Shown piece after piece: positions 28,685 through 37,903 of a stretch of 64,000 nt of DNA (positions are counted from its first letter, which is position 1; each line of letters begins with the position of its first letter). Below the pieces are notes generated by a model. It ran no database searches, was not told the origin of the DNA, and saw only the letters and a program-made list of their open reading frames with translations. Origin of the DNA: Xylanibacter oryzae DSM 17970. GTDB lineage: Bacteria; Bacteroidota; Bacteroidia; Bacteroidales; Bacteroidaceae. The DNA is taken from the NCBI RefSeq assembly GCF_000585355.1, contig NZ_KK073873.1, positions 1,514,703 to 1,578,702 on the forward strand, given 5' to 3'. Position numbers and translations under genes: made by a program.

Positions 28685-30082
28685 ATGATGAAAAATTATA
28701 AATACATATATATTGCTGCAATGGCAATGATTTCTTCTGCATCAATGGCTCAGGGACTCAATTCAGCTTACTTCACCAACGATTACAAATACAGACATGA
28801 CCTAAACCCTGCATTCGGGAATGATCAGAACTATGTATCTTTCCCGGGAATTGGTAATATCAATGTCAAGACCATGGGCAATTTCGGTTATGAAGATATT
28901 GTCTTTGACAATCCGATGTACCCAACAGAAAGTGACAAAAAGAAAACAACATTTATGAATCCTTACATTAAAGATGGATTGAGTGGATTCAACAAAGGTA
29001 ATAACATTATAGGCAGTGAGCTTTCGATCGCCATATTGTCTACTGGTTTTAAGGCTTTTAATGGATATAATACTATAGAAGTAAATTCACGTACAAATGT
29101 AGCAGGAGTGTTACCTTACGAATTATTTGAGTTCGCAAAAAACACAGGCAATAAAACTTATAATATTGGAGACATAAATATGGAAGCTCTCAGCTATGCA
29201 GAAGTTGCATTCGGTCACTCTCACAATATTGGAAAAAGACTGCGTATTGGTGCCAAAATAAAATTGCTGTTCGGTATAGCTGATGCTTCTTTCAAATTCA
29301 AAAATGTTACTGCAGACTTAGAGAACAGCAATAAATGGACAATAAATGGTGATGCACAGGCTCACGTGTCTATGAAAGGATTCAAATATAAAAGTGAAAC
29401 TAAAGATTATAAATCTTCAACAGGTACATACGAGCGCATTAATGATGTGGATGTAAATGGTGCAGGACTTGGCGGTTTCGGAATCGCAGCAGATTTAGGT
29501 GGAGTATACAAAGTAAGTCAATCCTTTACATTAAGTGCAGCACTACTTGACTTAGGCTTCATAAACTGGTCGAATAACATGAGTGCTGAAAATAGCAATA
29601 AGTCATTTACATTCGACGGATTCCATGATGTTTCAGTAAAATCAAATGGAACAAATCCTATAGACAACCAGACTGACAAATACAGTGATCAGATTGCAGA
29701 CTTTGTGAATCTTCAAGATAAAGGAGATAAAGGAAGAAGAAAGACTAACATAGGAGCTACAGCTAATATAGGTTGTGAGTACTCACTTCCTGCATACCGC
29801 AAGCTCACATTCGGATTACTTGGAAGTCAGAGGATAAATGGAAAGTACTCATGGACAGAAGGAAGACTGAGCGCAAATATAGCTCCTGTAAAATGGCTTG
29901 ATGGTGGCGTAAATGTGGCAGTCAACACATTTACGACGAGTATGGGCTGGATTCTTAATATTCACCCCAAAGGTATAAACTTATTTATCGGTATGGATCA
30001 TGTAATTGGAAAATGTAGCAAAGAATATATACCGCTTAGTTCAAATGCTAGTGCATCGTTTGGATTTAATATTACTTGGTAA
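28685..30082 (+). CDS. DUF5723-like outer-membrane beta-barrel protein
   Basis: The protein has 465 aa with signal peptide (MMKNYKYIYIAAMAMISSASMAQ). The mature start GLNSAYFTNDYKYRHDLNPAFG and the repeated Gly/aromatic strands (GKRLRIGAKIKLLFGIADASF; LNIHPKGINLFIGMDHVIG) match the DUF5723 group of Bacteroidetes, related to PorV/FadL-like barrels. The end SSNASASFGFNITW is a barrel-closing strand. Function of the family is not established. It is 27 bp downstream of the lipoprotein gene and is followed by a 12-bp-stem hairpin, so these two form a closed unit. Confidence 0.75.
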   Translation: MMKNYKYIYIAAMAMISSASMAQGLNSAYFTNDYKYRHDLNPAFGNDQNYVSFPGIGNINVKTMGNFGYEDIVFDNPMYPTESDKKKTTFMNPYIKDGLSGFNKGNNIIGSELSIAILSTGFKAFNGYNTIEVNSRTNVAGVLPYELFEFAKNTGNKTYNIGDINMEALSYAEVAFGHSHNIGKRLRIGAKIKLLFGIADASFKFKNVTADLENSNKWTINGDAQAHVSMKGFKYKSETKDYKSSTGTYERINDVDVNGAGLGGFGIAADLGGVYKVSQSFTLSAALLDLGFINWSNNMSAENSNKSFTFDGFHDVSVKSNGTNPIDNQTDKYSDQIADFVNLQDKGDKGRRKTNIGATANIGCEYSLPAYRKLTFGLLGSQRINGKYSWTEGRLSANIAPVKWLDGGVNVAVNTFTTSMGWILNIHPKGINLFIGMDHVIGKCSKEYIPLSSNASASFGFNITW

Positions 30083-30094
30083 AACAAATAAAAT

Positions 30095-30127
30095 ACGAGG
30101 TGGTCAGTATATACTTGACCACCTCGT
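30095..30127 (+). terminator. Hairpin after the DUF5723 gene
   Basis: A perfect 12-bp stem (ACGAGGTGGTCA and complement) with a 9-base loop. There is no T run directly after it. Confidence 0.7.
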
Positions 30128-30175
30128 CATTAGTTAAAGTCTATATTAAGTCTGTGATAAACACACCTATCAGAC

Positions 30176-30274
30176 TTTTGTAACAAACGCTATTTCTAAC
30201 AATTTCAGGTAAGACAATTTGTCTACTGAAATCAGTAAAGACAAAAATGGTTACAAAAGTTACAAGTTACAAAA
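30176..30274. repeat. Cluster of GTTACAA motifs
   Basis: GTTACAA occurs at 30250, 30259 and 30266 in direct, closely spaced order, and once inverted at 30178-30184 (TTGTAAC). Two of the direct copies extend to GTTACAAAAG. Confidence 0.6.
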
Positions 30275-30423
30275 GTAAAAATGAATAAACTTGCCACACA
30301 TAATAAGTAATAGACAGCGCACTATCTTTTCTATTTAGCTGTATTATTCATTACAAGTGCAAAGTTCAAAAAAGAATATTACAAATACATTCCATTTATA
30401 TTTAAATCCGTATAAAATAAAAA

Positions 30424-30445
30424 AAGCTCCCCTCGCGGGAAGCTT
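30424..30445 (-). terminator. Terminator of the nuo operon
   Basis: Read on the minus strand, AAGCTTCCC and GGGGAGCTT form a stem with one mismatch around a short loop, followed by a run of seven T. It starts 21 bp after the nuoN stop. Confidence 0.85.
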
Positions 30446-30465
30446 CTTTTGCTATATATAACATA

Positions 30466-31899
30466 TTACGCTGCTACTGCAATCCAGTCATAAATAAAGC
30501 TGCAAACTCCAAAGAGTACTACTCCGGCCATACATATGAACAAAGCTAGTTTAGTATTAAAGTCACTCTTGAATGTTGGTAAAGGAGCCTCATTCTTGTT
30601 AATATACATAGCTTTAACAATAATAAGATAGTAGTAAAGACTCACTACTGTATTAACCAATGCTATAAATACTACAAGATATACCCAGAAACTCTTAACA
30701 TTGAGAGCTGCCATAAAGACAAAGAATTTACTGAACATTCCCGCAAATGGAGGAATACCTCCAAGAGAGAACAATGCTAATGTCATAAGGAATGACAATT
30801 TAGGGTTAGTCTGGTAAAATCCATTGTAATCATCAATATCAACTTTTCCATTATTATTCTGCTCCACCACGCTGATTATTGCAAATACAGCAAGGTTGGC
30901 TGCAACATAAACTAATATGTAATATGAAAGAGATGCTATACCCATCGCACTATTGCCTATAACAGCCAACATAATATATCCTGCCTGGCTGATAGAACTG
31001 AAAGCCATGAATCTCTTAAGATTTTTCTGACGGATAGCAAATAGGTTGGCTATTGTTATACTCAATACAACAACAATATCAAGCATATACTGCCAATACT
31101 CTGACATAGGAGCGAAGACTTTCATAAGGATCATTGCAAGCGCAAAGGCTGCAGCACCTTTAGAAACTACACTAAGATATCCGGTAACGGCTGTTGGAGC
31201 ACCCTGATATGTGTCTGCTGTCCAAAAATGGAATGGAACAAGGCTTATCTTGAATCCTAATCCACTGAAGAAAAAGACCATGCCCATAATATTAAGAGCC
31301 ATATTTTGTGAGTTTCCTAATGCTGTGGCTACATCTTCAAAGTATAATGTGCCAACACTACCATATATGAATGATATACCATAGAGCATTACGCCACTAG
31401 AAAATACTGCTGTCAAAATAAACTTAGCAGCAGATTCAGCTGACTCATTACGTTTCTTATCAAGAGCAATAAGACAAGCCATAGGTACTGATGCCATCTC
31501 TAGACCTAGAAAGAACATCAGGAAATGACCTGAACTCACCATTATGTTCATACCCAACAAAGTTGAGACTATCAACATATAGAATTCACCTTCACGACTC
31601 TTTGTATCTTCGCGTGAAAGCCACTGACGACTCTGAATGAGTACTATAAGTGTACCTACTGCAAGTATTGTCTTAAGGACACCAGCTGCAGCCGTAGTCT
31701 GATACATTCCACCGAAGGCTGAAACTGGTACCTGTGGCAGAATATTGATTATAATCTGCGCAAGCATCAATACGCACATCAACGGGTTAAACCATTTACG
31801 TTCTTTACCGTTGGAACAGAAGTCCGCAATGAATGTTATCACTAGGATAAGCATCAATGTTGCTTCCGGTATCATTTTTAAAAATTGACTGTAATCCAT
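30466..31899 (-). CDS. nuoN: NADH-quinone oxidoreductase subunit N
   Basis: The protein has 477 aa with about 14 membrane segments and is one of the three antiporter-like proton-pumping subunits of complex I. The family pattern is clear: [46 protein letters not shown] (Lys and His of the channel), [11 protein letters not shown], and [20 protein letters not shown]. It is the last gene of the nuo operon and lies just before its terminator. The gap from nuoM is 42 bp, the widest in the operon. Confidence 0.96.
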   Translation of the reverse strand: MDYSQFLKMIPEATLMLILVITFIADFCSNGKERKWFNPLMCVLMLAQIIINILPQVPVSAFGGMYQTTAAAGVLKTILAVGTLIVLIQSRQWLSREDTKSREGEFYMLIVSTLLGMNIMVSSGHFLMFFLGLEMASVPMACLIALDKKRNESAESAAKFILTAVFSSGVMLYGISFIYGSVGTLYFEDVATALGNSQNMALNIMGMVFFFSGLGFKISLVPFHFWTADTYQGAPTAVTGYLSVVSKGAAAFALAMILMKVFAPMSEYWQYMLDIVVVLSITIANLFAIRQKNLKRFMAFSSISQAGYIMLAVIGNSAMGIASLSYYILVYVAANLAVFAIISVVEQNNNGKVDIDDYNGFYQTNPKLSFLMTLALFSLGGIPPFAGMFSKFFVFMAALNVKSFWVYLVVFIALVNTVVSLYYYLIIVKAMYINKNEAPLPTFKSDFNTKLALFICMAGVVLFGVCSFIYDWIAVAA

Positions 31900-31941
31900 T
31901 TTTTAATATTTCAATTTTCAATCCTCATTTCTTAATTCTCA

Positions 31942-33438
31942 TTAGAGCGCTGCAACCATATTGATATGGTCGATTATAGGACCTATTGTATCACTGATAA
32001 CATTGCTAGCCCATAATGGAGCTAAACCAAGACCAGCTACACAGAATATCAACCCACAAACAGCAACTCGCTCATCCCATGTGGCATCTGTAAGTTTCTC
32101 ATAAGCAGGATCAGCAACTTTTTGATATAGGATTTTACCTACTACGCGAAGAATGTAGACTGCAGTGATAACGATACTTGTACAAGCGATTATAGTAGCT
32201 GTACGGTGGAATACATCAGCATTAGAGAATGAACCAACAAAGATTGTCATCTCTGCTACGAAACCAGAGAAACCTGGAAGACCTAGATTGGCAAGACCGG
32301 CTATTACATAACCGACGCCCAAGAATGGCATTATCTTCATTAATCCACCCAACTTTCTTACGTCTCGAGTATGTGTACGTCCGTATATCATACCGATAAG
32401 GGCAAAGAAGAGGGCTGTCATAAGTCCATGAGAAAGCATTTGCAAAACAGCTCCGGTACAAGATGTGCGTGTCATCATAAGGAGAGCGAACAAAACCAGT
32501 CCACAATGGCTTACTGATGAATAGGCATTAATGTATTTCAAGTCGGTCTGCACACAAGCTGACAAAGCTCCATAAACTACAGATATAGTTGTAAGGATCA
32601 AGAATATCCAACTTAATTCTTTAGCCGCATAAGGCATAAGGAACATTGCAATACGAAAACATCCATAACCTCCAAGTTTCATAAGTACTCCGGCATGAAG
32701 CATTGATACTGCTGTCGGGGCCGAAGCATGACCATCAGGAGACCATGTATGAAATGGGAATAAAGCACCAAGTACTCCAAACCCTACAAATACAAATGGG
32801 AAGAATATCATCTGCATATTCTTCGGCATTAGATGTCCACTTGCAATTTCCAATATATTCATTGTAGTAGCTCCACTGAAGAAGTAGATACCAAGGATAC
32901 CAAGAATAAGCAACGCAGAACCACCCATAAGCATAAGAGTAAGTTTCATAGCCGCATACTCTTTTGGTCCACTACCCCATACACCAATAAGAAGGTACAT
33001 CGGTATGAGGGCTACCTCATAGAACATGAACATAGTAAACATGTCTGTAGATATAAAGAACCCATATACACCTGTAGAAAGAAGTGTAAACCAAAGGAAA
33101 TATTCTTTAGTAAGAGGTTTCAACTGCCAAGAAGCGAATGTTCCTGTAAATACAATTATACTTGAAAGTAGAAGCATAACAACAGAAATACCATCTATAC
33201 CTACTGAATAGCAAATGTTTAATGGTTTAAACCAAGCGACACTGTATACATATAGCATAGGATCAGTATTGCCGGCATGACGCTGTTGGATGAAATCGAT
33301 AGTCAAATAGATAGAAAGGGCCAATAGTAAACTGGCTCCTACAACCATCACACCACGCACTTGATTAAGGTTGCGAGACAGCCATAGGCAAAGCAACATC
33401 AGTGCAGGGATTAATACGAATAGACTTAATATACTCAT
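31942..33438 (-). CDS. nuoM: NADH-quinone oxidoreductase subunit M
   Basis: The protein has 498 aa, antiporter-like membrane subunit. Visible motifs are GIDGISVVMLLLSSI near the N-terminus, FYEVALIPMYLLIGVWG with the conserved Glu, FGVLGALFPFHTWSPDGHASAPTAVS, MLHAGVLMKLGGYG with the channel Lys, and ANLGLPGFSGFVAEM. It pumps protons as part of the membrane arm. It is 14 bp after nuoL. Confidence 0.96.
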   Translation of the reverse strand: MSILSLFVLIPALMLLCLWLSRNLNQVRGVMVVGASLLLALSIYLTIDFIQQRHAGNTDPMLYVYSVAWFKPLNICYSVGIDGISVVMLLLSSIIVFTGTFASWQLKPLTKEYFLWFTLLSTGVYGFFISTDMFTMFMFYEVALIPMYLLIGVWGSGPKEYAAMKLTLMLMGGSALLILGILGIYFFSGATTMNILEIASGHLMPKNMQMIFFPFVFVGFGVLGALFPFHTWSPDGHASAPTAVSMLHAGVLMKLGGYGCFRIAMFLMPYAAKELSWIFLILTTISVVYGALSACVQTDLKYINAYSSVSHCGLVLFALLMMTRTSCTGAVLQMLSHGLMTALFFALIGMIYGRTHTRDVRKLGGLMKIMPFLGVGYVIAGLANLGLPGFSGFVAEMTIFVGSFSNADVFHRTATIIACTSIVITAVYILRVVGKILYQKVADPAYEKLTDATWDERVAVCGLIFCVAGLGLAPLWASNVISDTIGPIIDHINMVAAL

Positions 33439-33452
33439 TTTTATCTAATTCT

Positions 33453-35414
33453 TTATAAACATATACATAACAAGAATAATGTCAATGCTATTGTTCCTGT
33501 CAGGAACCATACTGCATACTGACGTACATCACCACTCTGCCATCCACGAATGGAATCACCTGCTGCATTTGTACCCCACGCCATAAAGTTCATTGCTCCA
33601 TCCACAACGTGACGGTCGAACCAGGCAATTGGTTTACTTATACAACGGAATATTACCTTGTGGGTAACAAACATCCAAACTTCATCAATATAGAAACGGT
33701 GATAAGCTGCTTCGTGCAAACGAGGAAATTTCTTTGCAAGATAATCTGCAACAGGTGTTGTCTTACCACTATACATAAATGTTGCCAATGCAATAGCAGA
33801 TAAAGCCAATACAGTAGAAGTGATAGCTACAGTCCAATTGACATGAGTATCAAAACTTAATCCGTTGGCTGATACAAAGTGACCGAATGGTATCCATCCG
33901 CAAAGTACTGTTATCAGAGAGAGGAATATCAATGGGAAAGTCATGCATGCAGGTGCCTCATGAGGTTTCTTTGCACCTTCATTGATATGTTTTTCATAAT
34001 ATCCTTGTCCCCAAAATATTACATAATAGAGACGGAACATATAGAATGCTGTCATACAAGCTATTCCACTCATTATCATGCCCATTACAGGGTTGAAGTT
34101 ATAACATGCTACAAGAATTTCATCTTTTGAGAAGAATCCACTCAATGGCCATATACCTGATATCGCAAGACAACAGATGAGGAATGCTATATGTGTAATT
34201 GGCATATACTTACGCAGATTACCCATAAAGTTCTTCTCATTGCTACCTACCGCCTCAATAATACACCCTGCACAGAGGAAAAGACATCCCTTGAACATAG
34301 CATGTGTGAAAAGGTGGAACATTCCGGCCATATAACCTAAACCATAAGAATCAGCATATTCAGCTGTATGGGCTACAGCTCCTGTAGCAGCATCTGGCAT
34401 AGATACGCCAAGAGCCACAAGCATAAAACCAATCTGCGATATAGTAGAGAATGCAAGTACACGTTTAATATCACTCTGACAACAAGCGACCGCTGCTGCA
34501 TAGAATGCTGTAAATGCTGCAATATAAGCAATCCAGTGCAATTGTGCTGGAGCATATTGCACAAAAAGAGGGAACATGCTTGCTACCAAGTAAACACCTG
34601 CAACAACCATTGTAGCAGCATGAATCAAAGCAGATACTGGTGTTGGACCCTCCATGGCATCCGGCAACCATATATGCAATGGGAACATTGCACTCTTACC
34701 GGCACCACCAATAAACATAAAGAACAATGCAAGTGGCATCAACTGAGCTGCACCTGCAACCTTACCAGCCAATTCGGGCATAGCGTTAAGGTCGAAATTG
34801 AATGTTCCTACATAATAACTATATATCAGAATACCAATAAGGAAGAACAAATCGGCAAAACGTGTTACAATAAACGCTTTCTTACTAGCTGCCACAGCAG
34901 TATGCTTTGGATAATAGAAACCAATAAGAAGATAAGAAGAAACGCCAACCAACTCCCAGAAAAGGTACATCTGGAAGATGTTAGTTGCAACTACCAATCC
35001 TAACATTGACATTGTGAAAAGGCTTAAGAACGCATAATAACGCTGGAAACCTTTCTCGCCATGCATATATCCAAACGAGTAAATATGAACCATAAAACTG
35101 ACCGTAGTAATAACAACCAACATCATCACTGAGATAGGTGTGAGTCTGAATCCGATATTAAAAGTCAGCAGTTCATTAAACTTTAACCATGTAAAATTAA
35201 AAGGTGTTATTGTAGGAAATAATCCATCAGCTCCCCTGCCCTGTCCGAGAAAATACTCGAAAGCGGTGTAGTAAGAGAGACAGAATATTGTACCCAGAAC
35301 AACAGTACCTATTATTCCCGCAACTTTGTGCGACATCTTCATACCAGCCAATCCTAACAAGACGAATGATAAAGCCGGTAGAAGGAGTATCAAAAATACA
35401 TAACTGTAATCCAT
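33453..35414 (-). CDS. nuoL: NADH-quinone oxidoreductase subunit L
   Basis: The protein has 653 aa and is the distal antiporter-like subunit with the long lateral helix at its C-terminus. It shows FWELVGVSSYLLIGFYYPK, FIGGAGKSAMFPLHIWLPDAMEGPTPVSALIHAATM (split here as the family block at about 225-260), and SGFFSKDEILVA. Length is normal for the family. It follows nuoK by 6 bp. Confidence 0.96.
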   Translation of the reverse strand: MDYSYVFLILLLPALSFVLLGLAGMKMSHKVAGIIGTVVLGTIFCLSYYTAFEYFLGQGRGADGLFPTITPFNFTWLKFNELLTFNIGFRLTPISVMMLVVITTVSFMVHIYSFGYMHGEKGFQRYYAFLSLFTMSMLGLVVATNIFQMYLFWELVGVSSYLLIGFYYPKHTAVAASKKAFIVTRFADLFFLIGILIYSYYVGTFNFDLNAMPELAGKVAGAAQLMPLALFFMFIGGAGKSAMFPLHIWLPDAMEGPTPVSALIHAATMVVAGVYLVASMFPLFVQYAPAQLHWIAYIAAFTAFYAAAVACCQSDIKRVLAFSTISQIGFMLVALGVSMPDAATGAVAHTAEYADSYGLGYMAGMFHLFTHAMFKGCLFLCAGCIIEAVGSNEKNFMGNLRKYMPITHIAFLICCLAISGIWPLSGFFSKDEILVACYNFNPVMGMIMSGIACMTAFYMFRLYYVIFWGQGYYEKHINEGAKKPHEAPACMTFPLIFLSLITVLCGWIPFGHFVSANGLSFDTHVNWTVAITSTVLALSAIALATFMYSGKTTPVADYLAKKFPRLHEAAYHRFYIDEVWMFVTHKVIFRCISKPIAWFDRHVVDGAMNFMAWGTNAAGDSIRGWQSGDVRQYAVWFLTGTIALTLFLLCICL

Positions 35415-35420
35415 AAGTTT

Positions 35421-35729
35421 TTAATATTTCATGTTTTCAATACTGTTCACCTGATCGCTATGGAAATGACGGTAAACATTAATTATTATTGCTACAGCTA
35501 CAGCTGTCTCTGCGGCACTGACACCAATACTGAACAGAGAAAAGAAAAATCCTTCAAGCTGCCCTGGGAATAGTAAACGATTGAAAGCTGCGAAATTAAT
35601 ATCAACCGAATTGAGCACCAACTCGATAGAAATTAGCATGGCAATCAGATTACGGCGTGTAACAAAACCAAATACGCCGATTGCAAATAATAGTGCAGAC
35701 AGCACAAAATAACATTCTACTGGTACCAT
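35421..35729 (-). CDS. nuoK: NADH-quinone oxidoreductase subunit K
   Basis: The protein has 102 aa and three membrane helices. It has the conserved GFVTRRNLIAMLISIELVLNSVDINFAAF (about 20-49) with the membrane Glu36 and, in helix 3, FSIGVSAAETAVAVAIIINVYR with the second conserved Glu. It links the membrane arm to the proton path. Very short gaps join it to nuoJ (3 bp) and nuoL. Confidence 0.95.
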   Translation of the reverse strand: MVPVECYFVLSALLFAIGVFGFVTRRNLIAMLISIELVLNSVDINFAAFNRLLFPGQLEGFFFSLFSIGVSAAETAVAVAIIINVYRHFHSDQVNSIENMKY

Positions 35730-35732
35730 ATT

Positions 35733-36248
35733 TTATTTCTCCTTTCTTGAAATTACTATACCACCGATAATACAAGCGAGCAAAAATACTGAGATAAACT
35801 CAAACGGTAGTACATACTGGTACTTGTCTGAGCCCATCAATGCATGACCTATTGTACGCATAGGAACTTCTACATCAGCTTGCTGGGTAGCCATATAAAT
35901 GAATTTATTCTTAAGCAACACTACTAGTACTGTAGCGAGACATGCTAGTGTGGCAATTATACCACCAATTACATGACCGCCCTTCAGACGTTCGATAAGT
36001 CCCTGCAGAGTACGTTTACTAACCAACTGTATTGCAAAAATATAAATCATTGTAATACCGCCTGCGTAAACTGATATCTGAGCTACACCTAGGAAGGTGT
36101 AGTCGAGCAGGAAATATAATCCTGCAACTCCGAAGAGAACAAAAAGCAGGAATGTGGCTGCTCTCATTATTCGTTTCGTCGTAACACACATCACGGCTGA
36201 ACCGAGAATCACTACGGCAAGAATTATAAACATTACCATGTTTGCCAT
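35733..36248 (-). CDS. nuoJ: NADH-quinone oxidoreductase subunit J
   Basis: The protein has 171 aa with five membrane helices. TM3 carries the family segment YTFLGVAQISVYAGGITMIYIFAIQLV (about 50-76), the pi-bulge helix important for coupling. It is normal length. It starts one base after the nuoI stop and is followed by nuoK after 3 bp. Confidence 0.93.
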   Translation of the reverse strand: MANMVMFIILAVVILGSAVMCVTTKRIMRAATFLLFVLFGVAGLYFLLDYTFLGVAQISVYAGGITMIYIFAIQLVSKRTLQGLIERLKGGHVIGGIIATLACLATVLVVLLKNKFIYMATQQADVEVPMRTIGHALMGSDKYQYVLPFEFISVFLLACIIGGIVISRKEK

Positions 36249-36249
36249 T

Positions 36250-36783
36250 TTATTTATCCTCCTCTTTCTTTTCTACCTTAGTTTCCTCAACAGCTTCTAC
36301 CTTAGTAGTTTGAGATGTTTCGGGTTCGACATAAGGTTTGTAAATATTAAGATGTTGAACCAATTTGGTACGATCGAAAACCGAGTTTTCAAAGTCTTTT
36401 ACGAACTTGATTGCATCGTGTGGACAGGCATTAACACATAACTGGCAGAACATACAATCTCCTAGATCATATACATAATCCTTAAGGATTCGTTTCTTTT
36501 TGCCATCTGCAGTCTCAACCATCTCAGGTATTACCTTGATTGTTCCGTTAGGACATGCGATCTCACATAATTTACAAGCCACACATTTATTGTTATCCTC
36601 CGCATCGTGAGGCATTACCAATAGTCCGCGATGACGCTCTGCGATATGCTCTGTCTTACGGTTCTCAGGATATTGTTCGGTCACTTTCTTTGTGAAATAT
36701 TCACTCATAGTGACACGCAAACCTGTGAGCAATGACTTCACAGCATCTGATATCCCTCCGAAATATGATTTATTATTTTCCAT
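36250..36783 (-). CDS. nuoI: NADH-quinone oxidoreductase subunit I (2 x 4Fe-4S)
   Basis: The protein has 177 aa. It carries two CxxCxxCxxxCP cluster motifs, CVACKLCEIACPNG (about 67-80) and CMFCQLCVNACPHD (about 112-125), for clusters N6a and N6b between NuoCD/B and the peripheral arm. The last 30 residues are a Glu/Lys/Thr/Val-rich tail that core NuoI does not need. Since NuoE, F and G are absent here, this subunit would lie near the exposed electron entry site, where ferredoxin or flavodoxin could dock; that is inference. Confidence 0.95.
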   Translation of the reverse strand: MENNKSYFGGISDAVKSLLTGLRVTMSEYFTKKVTEQYPENRKTEHIAERHRGLLVMPHDAEDNNKCVACKLCEIACPNGTIKVIPEMVETADGKKKRILKDYVYDLGDCMFCQLCVNACPHDAIKFVKDFENSVFDRTKLVQHLNIYKPYVEPETSQTTKVEAVEETKVEKKEEDK

Positions 36784-36806
36784 TTTCTATTCCAATATTT
36801 CAAATA

Positions 36807-37889
36807 TTAAAAGTGCCAACCAAAAGCTACGACGATTGTCATCAAGACAAGGTTTAGCAAACTTAACGGCATAAGATATTTCCATTCCAACTTCAATATC
36901 TGGTCAATACGGAGACGTGGGTATGTCCACTTAATCCATAATAATACCCATACAAGGAAGAATGTCTTACCAAGGAACCAGACGAAACCAGGTATGTAAT
37001 CCATAACATGGTTGAATCCTTCTAGTCCAGCAACATGTAATGGCATCCATCCGCCTAAAAATACTGTTGCTGCAATACCTGCTATTATAAACATATTAAG
37101 GTACTCTGCAAGATAGAAGAAGCCAAATCCCATACCTGAATATTCTGTATGATAACCTGCTGTCAACTCACTCTCTGCCTCTGCAAGGTCGAACGGACCA
37201 CGATTAGCTTCTGCATTACCTGAAATTAAGAATATCAAGAATGCTATTATTGCAGGTATATGTCCCTTAAATATAAGCCATGAATCACTTTGGGCCTCTA
37301 TTATTCCAGACAACTGCATAGTTCCTGTAAGTGCGACGGCAGAAATAAGGCATAAACCAAGAGACATCTCATAAGATATCATCATCACAGCTCCACGCAT
37401 TGCGGATATAACTGAATACTTGTTGTTAGATCCCCATCCTGCAAGGAATATACCAATTATTCCAAGACTGGAAATAGCTGTTACGAGAAATACGCCAACA
37501 TTAAAATCGAGAATTGACGCGCCCTTGTTCCAAGGCATAAAAGCGAAAGCTCCTACTGAACCTATAAGAACCAAGAACGGTGCTATTACATAAAGCAGCT
37601 TATCAGACTTGTCTACAGGGAAAATCTCTTTTATGAGCATTTTCACTACATCGGCAAATACCTGAAATATACCCCAAGGACCTACTCGCATAGGGCCTAG
37701 ACGGCACTGGAAATAAGCGCAGACTTTACGTTCCATAAAGATAAGTGCGATAGCAAGAAGGGCGTAAGCTGTAAGAATAAGCAGACCCACGATAACGCAC
37801 TCAATAAGGATTGACCAGAAACTACCAAGACCTAAAGTCGTACGAAGGAGACTGTCAAACCATGTTGTTATTATACTAAAGTCAAACAT
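36807..37889 (-). CDS. nuoH: NADH-quinone oxidoreductase subunit H
   Basis: The protein has 360 aa with eight membrane helices and forms the quinone chamber at the membrane interface. Motifs: ERKVCAYFQCRLGPMRVGPWGIFQ (about 53-76), FDLAEAESELTAGYHTEYSGM (about 230-250, conserved acidic loop), and WVLLWIKWTYPRLRIDQ near the end. Length is slightly above E. coli NuoH (325). It is 15 bp after nuoCD. Confidence 0.96.
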   Translation of the reverse strand: MFDFSIITTWFDSLLRTTLGLGSFWSILIECVIVGLLILTAYALLAIALIFMERKVCAYFQCRLGPMRVGPWGIFQVFADVVKMLIKEIFPVDKSDKLLYVIAPFLVLIGSVGAFAFMPWNKGASILDFNVGVFLVTAISSLGIIGIFLAGWGSNNKYSVISAMRGAVMMISYEMSLGLCLISAVALTGTMQLSGIIEAQSDSWLIFKGHIPAIIAFLIFLISGNAEANRGPFDLAEAESELTAGYHTEYSGMGFGFFYLAEYLNMFIIAGIAATVFLGGWMPLHVAGLEGFNHVMDYIPGFVWFLGKTFFLVWVLLWIKWTYPRLRIDQILKLEWKYLMPLSLLNLVLMTIVVAFGWHF

Positions 37890-37903
37890 TGTATTTTATT
37901 ATT

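Larger units (their letters stand above)
30083..30465. other. Gene-free convergent interval
   Basis: This 383-bp region lies between the ends of two convergent operons. It holds a hairpin at each end, a bulged hairpin at 30148-30177 and a cluster of GTTACAA repeats. No coding frame was seen. A small RNA is possible but no promoter with the full signature was found. Confidence 0.6.

Noticed and set aside
34368..35003. 211-codon frame antisense to nuoL
   Set aside because: Cys/His/Ser-rich shadow of a highly conserved gene.
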